Shown: in pieces, positions 21,849-25,516 of the stretch
Layout of the letters: the number at the start of each line of letters is the position of its first letter
Numbering within the stretch: the stretch's first letter is position 1
Source: CAYTED01 sp964404075
GTDB taxonomy: Bacteria; Patescibacteriota; Minisyncoccia; Moranbacterales; UBA1568
Assembly (NCBI GenBank): GCA_964404075.1
Contig: CAYOIM010000012.1
Span: 1-25,516 of the forward strand
Direction of reading: 5' to 3'
Length of the DNA stretch: 25,516 nt
Made by a program: the position numbers and the translations under genes
The notes under the pieces: model-generated
Databases searched by the model: none
What the model saw: only the letters and a program-made list of their open reading frames with translations
What the model was told of the DNA's origin: nothing

Positions 21849-23072
21849 TTAGCCCCAAATAGTATCGAGTATATCCTTCTTCGCAACGAGATACGCGGGG
21901 ATGAGCCCCGCGAGAAATCCGGCGATGGAAAAGACGATGATACTGATCAATATACCCACCGGAGTATACACCAGCACCATATCCATCAATCGTTCGATGA
22001 GCGGGATCGGGTGCATCTGGAGAAGGGGTCGTATAATCCCGAAAATGAGGGCTGAGCCGATCGCGATGCTCCAAAAAGTATAGAACAGAGACTGGAAAAT
22101 ATACGAGGAAACGATGATGCCCTGCTTGATGCCGATGGCCTTCAGGATGCCGATCTGCCGCATCTTGCTCAACGCGTTGATATAGATGAGGACGAAGGTC
22201 GTCACGGCGGCGACGAGCACGCTGATCACGCTCACCGTGAGGGAAATGAGGTCGAGCGCTTTCAAAAAGGAGATGAAGGACGCGATGATCGAATGATAGT
22301 CCTGTACTTTCAGATTCGGGGCGAGTGTCTGGATCCTCGACCGGTATTCCTGCGCCGACCAAAACCCCGGATCCGTCTTGACCAGAATCTGGGAAGCGCT
22401 ATCCGCCACCCCGAGCACCGACTCCGCCTCCTTCACCGTAACGAAAGTCTGGAATATCCCAACCGTGTCATCATAGATTCCCTTCACCGTATAGGTCCTT
22501 TGGATTCCGTTCGAATAGGTCAATTGCATTTTGTCGCCGACCCTCACTCCGCCCAGATCGCTCGGTGCGAGGGCGGCATACCCTCCGGCCAAAGCCGAGC
22601 TCAGGACAATCTGATCCGTATCGTCATCCGTCAAGAACTCCCCGGCGAAGAGCAGTTTCTTGTACTCCATGACCCTATTCTCCTCGCTCGGCTCGATACC
22701 GATGATGGATCCCGACACCGTTTTCACCTGTCCGCTTTTATCCCGGTCGAAAGAGAGGAGTCCGCTCGTCACATAGTGTCTCGCCGTCGCGATGATCCCC
22801 GGTATCGTCTGCACCTGATTCCGGATATCCTGCGCTTCGGGAATATACTGTTTCAGCCTCGGTTGCTCCTGCGGACTGATGACGACATCCGAACTGATAT
22901 ATCCCTTCAACACCCGCACCTCGCTCTGAGAAATACCGGAGAGCACCCCCGAGATGAAGGACATATTGAGGAAGCTGAGCGAGAGGATGCAGATGATGAG
23001 GAGCATCATCGATTGATTGCCCTTCCGTATCGATTTATACGCGATGAAGAGTGCTGTTTTGAAATCTTTCAT
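21849..23072 (-). CDS. FtsX/MacB-like ABC transporter permease
   Basis: The 407-aa protein has the four-helix MacB/FtsX plan: TM1 at about residues 22-42, then a large outside domain (about 45-265, beginning SEVRVLKGYISSDVVISPQ), and three C-terminal helices with the conserved loop ALSKMRQIGILKAIGIKQG, which contacts the ATPase. It ends AYLVAKKDILDTIWG. It works with the ATPase encoded 10 bases downstream and the periplasmic-adaptor-like protein encoded 25 bases upstream. The ATG at 23072 has no Shine-Dalgarno (CTGGTTTTTT precedes). Confidence 0.94.
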   Translation of the reverse strand: MKDFKTALFIAYKSIRKGNQSMMLLIICILSLSFLNMSFISGVLSGISQSEVRVLKGYISSDVVISPQEQPRLKQYIPEAQDIRNQVQTIPGIIATARHYVTSGLLSFDRDKSGQVKTVSGSIIGIEPSEENRVMEYKKLLFAGEFLTDDDTDQIVLSSALAGGYAALAPSDLGGVRVGDKMQLTYSNGIQRTYTVKGIYDDTVGIFQTFVTVKEAESVLGVADSASQILVKTDPGFWSAQEYRSRIQTLAPNLKVQDYHSIIASFISFLKALDLISLTVSVISVLVAAVTTFVLIYINALSKMRQIGILKAIGIKQGIIVSSYIFQSLFYTFWSIAIGSALIFGIIRPLLQMHPIPLIERLMDMVLVYTPVGILISIIVFSIAGFLAGLIPAYLVAKKDILDTIWG

Positions 23073-23097
23073 AAAAAACCAGGAGCCGACAGGTCAC

Positions 23098-24093
23098 TTA
23101 CAATACGATCAAATCACCGGCGGAAAGCCCCGATACCACCTCGACGATCCCGCCATCGCCCCTCAGTCCGGTGACGATATCGACGGATCGAACGGTGATA
23201 CGGTCCGGTTGCAAAACATCCACAAATCGATGCGATCCGCTCCCCTTCAAAGCGCTCACCGGAAGAGTGAGGACATCCTCTCTCGTCGCCGTGGCGATGT
23301 GTATGTCCGGACTCATACCGTTCCGGATACGGGGATCCTGATTCGGCAATGCGAGTTTCACGAGATAATAATGATTCCCCTGGAGAATCGTCGCATTCGG
23401 CTCGATTTCCAAGACGCGGAGATTCACCCTCTCCCCTGGCAACGCATCAAATGTCGCCACGGCCTCCTGCCCCACCACGACTTTGTTGATCGCCGCCTCA
23501 GGGACTCTCGCCTCCACTTCCAAATCCTTCTCACCGGACAGACTCACGACCACCTGATTGGCGGCGACTGATTCCCCGATGTCGAAATTCTTCTTCGTGA
23601 TGATTCCGTCCCGCAAGGCATACAACACCGTATCCTTCACCTGCTCCTCCAAGACGGCGAGGGCATACCGCGCGTTATCCACATTCGCCTTCTGTGCCTC
23701 TTTTTGTTCCTTGGAAAAAGTATCCTTGTTCTTATACAGCTTCATGTCTTCCAGAGTCCGTATTTGAAATGCAATACTCGTTCTCGCCTGCTGGATCTGC
23801 TGTTGCAGGGAACCGGTATCTATCTCGGCGATTTTCTGACCCGCGGTGACCCGATCTCCGACCCTCACCCCCATGAAGACGATCCTGCCGTCAGCCTTGA
23901 ACGACAGATCCATCTCCCCGGATGAACGGACATCTCCCACCGCGAAAACCGTCTGCGTCATATCCCGCTTCAGAACCGGCGTCGTCGGATAGTAAGGAAG
24001 CGCGTACTTCTTCTGAATATAATAATACCCTCCACCAAATGCCACGAGAGACAGTATCGCCACGATGACAACCCACTTGATGATTTTCGACAT
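23098..24093 (-). CDS. MacA/HlyD-like membrane fusion (adaptor) protein
   Basis: The 331-aa protein has an N-terminal membrane anchor (residues 5-25). It continues with a barrel-sandwich/lipoyl half (FKADGRIVFMGVRVGDRVTAG), an alpha-helical hairpin (about 93-153, rich in Gln/Lys/Glu) and the second lipoyl half (LRDGIITKKNFDIGESVAAN). A beta-barrel domain (EVEARVPEAAINKVVVGQEA) follows. The hairpin is short compared with tripartite-pump adaptors that reach an outer-membrane channel, which fits a monoderm-like envelope. It is the first gene of the exporter operon, with an extended -10 promoter at 24144-24152. The ATG at 24093 follows an A-rich leader. Confidence 0.93.
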   Translation of the reverse strand: MSKIIKWVVIVAILSLVAFGGGYYYIQKKYALPYYPTTPVLKRDMTQTVFAVGDVRSSGEMDLSFKADGRIVFMGVRVGDRVTAGQKIAEIDTGSLQQQIQQARTSIAFQIRTLEDMKLYKNKDTFSKEQKEAQKANVDNARYALAVLEEQVKDTVLYALRDGIITKKNFDIGESVAANQVVVSLSGEKDLEVEARVPEAAINKVVVGQEAVATFDALPGERVNLRVLEIEPNATILQGNHYYLVKLALPNQDPRIRNGMSPDIHIATATREDVLTLPVSALKGSGSHRFVDVLQPDRITVRSVDIVTGLRGDGGIVEVVSGLSAGDLIVL

Positions 24094-24143
24094 ACTCTTT
24101 TTTATTTATTTTTTTCTTTGAGACGATTTTTTTCTCTTGATAT

Positions 24144-24152
24144 ATTATACCA
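24144..24152 (-). promoter_or_regulatory. Extended -10 promoter of the exporter operon
   Basis: The minus strand reads TGG-TATAAT (24152-24144), a perfect -10 with the TGn extension; no clear -35. The start is near 24137, leaving a leader of about 45 bases that is very A-rich. It directly abuts the terminator at 24159-24187. Confidence 0.68.
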
Positions 24153-24158
24153 CAACTG

Positions 24159-24187
24159 AAAAAACCGAGTGAGATGCCCTCTCACTC
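24159..24187 (-). terminator. Terminator upstream of the exporter operon
   Basis: On the minus strand a perfect 8-base stem GAGTGAGA/TCTCACTC with a five-base loop is followed by GG and TTTTTT. It insulates the exporter promoter from transcription coming from the tRNA side. Confidence 0.85.
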
Positions 24188-24325
24188 CATATGAATTTTC
24201 AATTCCGATCTGCAAAATGACTCCGGGAATCCTTGGAACCCGATCACACGATACTACGAGTTTGATGCGGTGAGAGAGAAGGATTTACCCTAAAGGGCAT
24301 AAACTTCGACTCCCACATTCCACCA
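24188..24325. other. Unassigned 138-base spacer between two terminators
   Basis: No convincing gene is seen. The minus strand has short hairpins (GAATT-GAA-AATTC; TTTA-TG-CCC-TTTA-GGG-TAAA) and a 24-codon ATG frame near its start that lacks a Shine-Dalgarno. Because it is bounded on both sides by minus-strand terminators it could encode a small RNA made by read-through from the tRNA, but no promoter is visible. Confidence 0.35.
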
Positions 24326-24369
24326 TATCAAACAAAAAACATCGCATATGCGATGTTTTTTGTTTGATA
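24326..24369 (-). terminator. 44-base perfect palindrome, terminator of tRNA-Ser
   Basis: The sequence from 24326 to 24369 is a perfect inverted repeat of 22 bases per arm without a spacer, centred on CGCATATGCG. Its arms contain an A6/T6 run. On the minus strand it begins 1 base after the tRNA 3' end, and the inner CATCGCAT/ATGCGATG stem followed by TTTTTTG is a rho-independent terminator; the symmetry makes it work both ways. Confidence 0.85.
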
Positions 24370-24370
24370 G

Positions 24371-24459
24371 CGGAGAGAGAGGGATTCGAACCCTCGATAC
24401 GGTTTAAAGCGTATACCACGTTAGCAATGTGGGGCCTTCAGCCACTCGGCCATCTCTCC
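24371..24459 (-). tRNA. tRNA-Ser (anticodon GCT, reads AGC/AGT)
   Basis: The minus-strand 89-base RNA has a seven-base acceptor stem (GGAGAGA with TCTCTCC), discriminator G, D-arm GCCGAGTGGCTGAAGGC, anticodon loop TTGCTAA with GCT at 24425-24423, a long variable arm typical of type II tRNAs, and T-arm AGGGTTCGAATCCCT. The 3' CCA is not encoded (CTA follows the discriminator) and must be added by the CCA enzyme. Confidence 0.97.
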
Positions 24460-24484
24460 ATTATATTTTCATCCGACAGAGCCT

Positions 24485-24513
24485 ACTCTATCATGCTTTC
24501 GAAGCCTCATCAA
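24485..24513 (-). promoter_or_regulatory. Candidate promoter of tRNA-Ser
   Basis: The minus strand reads TTGATG (24513-24508), a 17-base spacer, TAGAGT (24490-24485), giving a 5' leader of about 20 bases before the tRNA. A TATAAT also directly touches the tRNA 5' end (24465-24460), but that is too close to be its -10. Confidence 0.42.
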
Positions 24514-24520
24514 GAAAACG

Positions 24521-24545
24521 AAAAGCGCCTCGAGTGAGGCGCTTT
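24521..24545 (-). terminator. Terminator of the DUF4383-like gene
   Basis: On the minus strand a 10-base perfect stem AAAGCGCCTC/GAGGCGCTTT with loop ACTC is followed by CGTTTTC. It lies 16 bases after the stop at 24562. Confidence 0.9.
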
Positions 24546-24561
24546 CACCATCAGACGACGC

Positions 24562-24912
24562 CTAGGCCTGCATCGATGATTCTTCTTTCGCGCACCAGAA
24601 ACCGAGGCAGAGAAAGACGAGTGCGAGGACGAGGTGGAGCACATTGTCCGCCATATTCATCTGCATCCCGAGCACGCTCCCCATCCAGAACCCAAGCACC
24701 GCGACGAGCGCATAGATAACACCGAATGTCCGCGCGAACATCGTCTCCCAATCCAGAGAAACCGCGAGGAGACCAAGAACACCCGTGAGGAGATGCACGA
24801 TATTATGCAGTGGATCGACTTCAAAAATCCCGAAGAGCGGATCGGAAAAAAATCCTAATCCTCCGACGATGAGCAATACGACGCTGATGGCGGAAACAAT
24901 TGTCTTGTTCAT
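24562..24912 (-). CDS. Four-helix membrane protein, DUF4383-like
   Basis: From ATG 24912 the product is 116 aa, with four hydrophobic helices (about residues 4-24, 37-54, 61-81 and 88-108). It has the pattern GLGFFSDPLFGIFEVDPLHNIVHLLTGVLGL, in which the DPLHNIVHLLTG segment with two histidines four residues apart matches the DUF4383 family, and a second histidine-bearing segment ADNVLHLVLAL repeats the idea. The function of the family is unknown. The gene is monocistronic with its own terminator. No Shine-Dalgarno is seen; ATCACCTCT precedes the ATG. Confidence 0.85.
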   Translation of the reverse strand: MNKTIVSAISVVLLIVGGLGFFSDPLFGIFEVDPLHNIVHLLTGVLGLLAVSLDWETMFARTFGVIYALVAVLGFWMGSVLGMQMNMADNVLHLVLALVFLCLGFWCAKEESSMQA

Positions 24913-25003
24913 AGAGGTGATATTACGAATCAAACGATACACGCTGTCCCTTTACGATTGAGTACGAAGGGATCGACCACTCCCTTGTTTGAAAGCTGTC
25001 TTC

Positions 25004-25009
25004 ATTATA
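25004..25009 (-). promoter_or_regulatory. -10 element of the DUF4383-like gene
   Basis: A perfect TATAAT (25009-25004, minus), about 90 bases before the ATG. The best-placed -35 is poor (TTCCGA), while a perfect TTGACA (25042-25037) is 28 bases away, too far for a normal promoter. A short inverted repeat TCTTC-G-GAAGA lies between them, so an activator- or repressor-dependent promoter is possible. Confidence 0.5.
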
Positions 25010-25074
25010 CACCCGAGCAATACTCTTCGGAAGATATTGTCAAGTTTCAAAAAATCGAGAAACAACGGTCAGCC

Positions 25075-25123
25075 TCATTTCAACGGTCGTTCCGCTTCTT
25101 GAGCGGTGCGACCGTTGAAATGA
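25075..25123. repeat. 49-base stem-loop in an intergenic region
   Basis: The outer stem of 15 perfect pairs (TCATTTCAACGGTCG with its complement) and, after a 2x2 internal loop, an inner stem CCGCT/AGCGG with a five-base loop TCTTG. No T-run follows on either strand, so it is not a terminator. The heptamer AACGGTC also occurs once more at 25063-25069. The gap 24943-25193 holds no gene. Confidence 0.75.
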
Positions 25124-25154
25124 ATCATCTCCTCGGTACCTATTTTTTCCGAAG

Positions 25155-25185
25155 GAAAACAAAAGCCCCCCGATAATCGGGAGGC
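25155..25185 (-). terminator. Terminator of the RRM protein gene
   Basis: On the minus strand the stem GCCTCCCGA/TCGGGGGGC (one T-G wobble) with loop TTA is followed by TTTTGTTTT, 8 bases after the stop of the gene at 25194. Confidence 0.9.
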
Positions 25186-25193
25186 AGTTTGTC

Positions 25194-25481
25194 TTACCAA
25201 CGCTGTTGCGTATCGTCCCTTCGTGGAGGGCGCTCGGCGAGCGGGCGAGCTTCGTTCACCACGAGCTTGCGTCCGTCGAGTTCCTTGCCATTCCAGAAAT
25301 CAATCGCGGCATCCACCTTATCATCCGCTACCTCCACGAATCCGAAACCGCGTGAGCGGCCCGTCATCCGGTCGATAACGACACTCGACGACTCAACCGG
25401 GCAGACCTGCTCGAAAGCAGCGCGGAGGCTATCATCAGTCGTGTTATAAGAGAGATTGCCTACATACAATTTCTTTGCCAT
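25194..25481 (-). CDS. Single-RRM RNA-binding protein
   Basis: The 95-aa protein is one complete RNA recognition motif. RNP2 is LYVGNL (residues 5-10) and RNP1 is RGFGFVEV (44-51), with the exposed aromatic residues that stack on RNA; the basic tail is short (RPLAERPPRRDDTQQRW). Small RRM proteins of this sort are known from cyanobacteria and many environmental bacteria and bind single-stranded RNA, often under cold stress. It has its own terminator; the promoter is only partly in the window (a possible GATAGT lies about 12 bases before the ATG). AAGAGAT directly precedes the ATG, too close for an ideal Shine-Dalgarno. Confidence 0.95.
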   Translation of the reverse strand: MAKKLYVGNLSYNTTDDSLRAAFEQVCPVESSSVVIDRMTGRSRGFGFVEVADDKVDAAIDFWNGKELDGRKLVVNEARPLAERPPRRDDTQQRW

Positions 25482-25516
25482 ATCTCTTCGACTATCTTCA
25501 TTAACTTGTAAGCCGA

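Noticed and set aside
22293..23174. Plus-strand frame of 293 codons
   Set aside because: Antisense to the FtsX-like permease; Arg/His/Asp-rich shadow composition.
24188..24326. tmRNA or tRNA-like 3' end (plus strand reads TTCGACTCCCACATTCCACCA-like text)
   Set aside because: The bases before the TTCGACT loop do not pair with those after it, and no matching acceptor 5' strand was found.

Overview
The window looks like a chromosomal piece of a Candidate Phyla Radiation (Patescibacteria) bacterium with moderate GC. The main clues are a short prolyl-tRNA synthetase without the editing insertion, an archaeal-looking UMP kinase start, a TraG/HerA-like ATPase paired with a one-pass membrane protein, a sigma-region-4/HARE-HTH regulator, a tiny 35-residue membrane protein beside an FtsB-like protein, and two SurA-N-type membrane chaperones. 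UGA acts as a normal stop, for example in the ThiF-like and patatin-like genes, which argues against the recoded Gracilibacteria/Absconditabacteria. I cannot place it more finely from sequence alone. All protein genes but one (the ThiF-like gene at 17913-18749) and the single tRNA lie on the minus strand.

Layout, left to right. 1-1393: pyrH (partial) and proS, one transcription unit. 1440-2788: a single gene for a metal-motif protein resembling MYG1/DHH hydrolases, with its own promoter and terminator. 2848-4871: a nine-helix membrane protein followed by an HtrA-like protein that has lost all three catalytic residues. 4981-11548: an envelope operon transcribed from about 11510, encoding a membrane partner protein, a TraG/HerA-like ATPase with a C-terminal zinc ribbon, a 35-aa membrane peptide, an FtsB/DivIC-like protein, a parvulin-type chaperone and an apparently active HtrA protease. 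11551-12673: a sigma4/HARE-HTH regulator. 12720-13046: a histone-H1-like basic protein. 13074-18782: an M16 peptidase, NIF3, PaaK-like adenylating ligase and patatin-like lipase in one minus-strand run, divergent from a plus-strand E1/ThiF-like enzyme. 18805-20189: a DEAD-box (DEVD) helicase with a structured leader. 20315-21141: a SurA-N-type membrane protein. 21173-24152: a LolD/FtsX/MacA-type exporter operon. 24159-25481: tRNA-Ser(GCT) with a 44-bp palindromic terminator, a DUF4383-like membrane protein, an isolated long hairpin, and an RRM RNA-binding protein.

The two most interesting places are the divergent M16/NIF3/PaaK-like/patatin-like // ThiF-like locus, which combines two ATP-dependent adenylating enzymes with a lipase and a peptidase and could be an uncharacterised lipid or peptide modification system, and the envelope operon, which joins a putative DNA- or substrate-translocating ATPase to division and protein quality-control factors, with a catalytically dead HtrA paralogue just downstream. 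Many genes lack a Shine-Dalgarno sequence, and at the divergent promoter both mRNAs appear almost leaderless. No CRISPR array, insertion sequence, rRNA or replication origin was seen.
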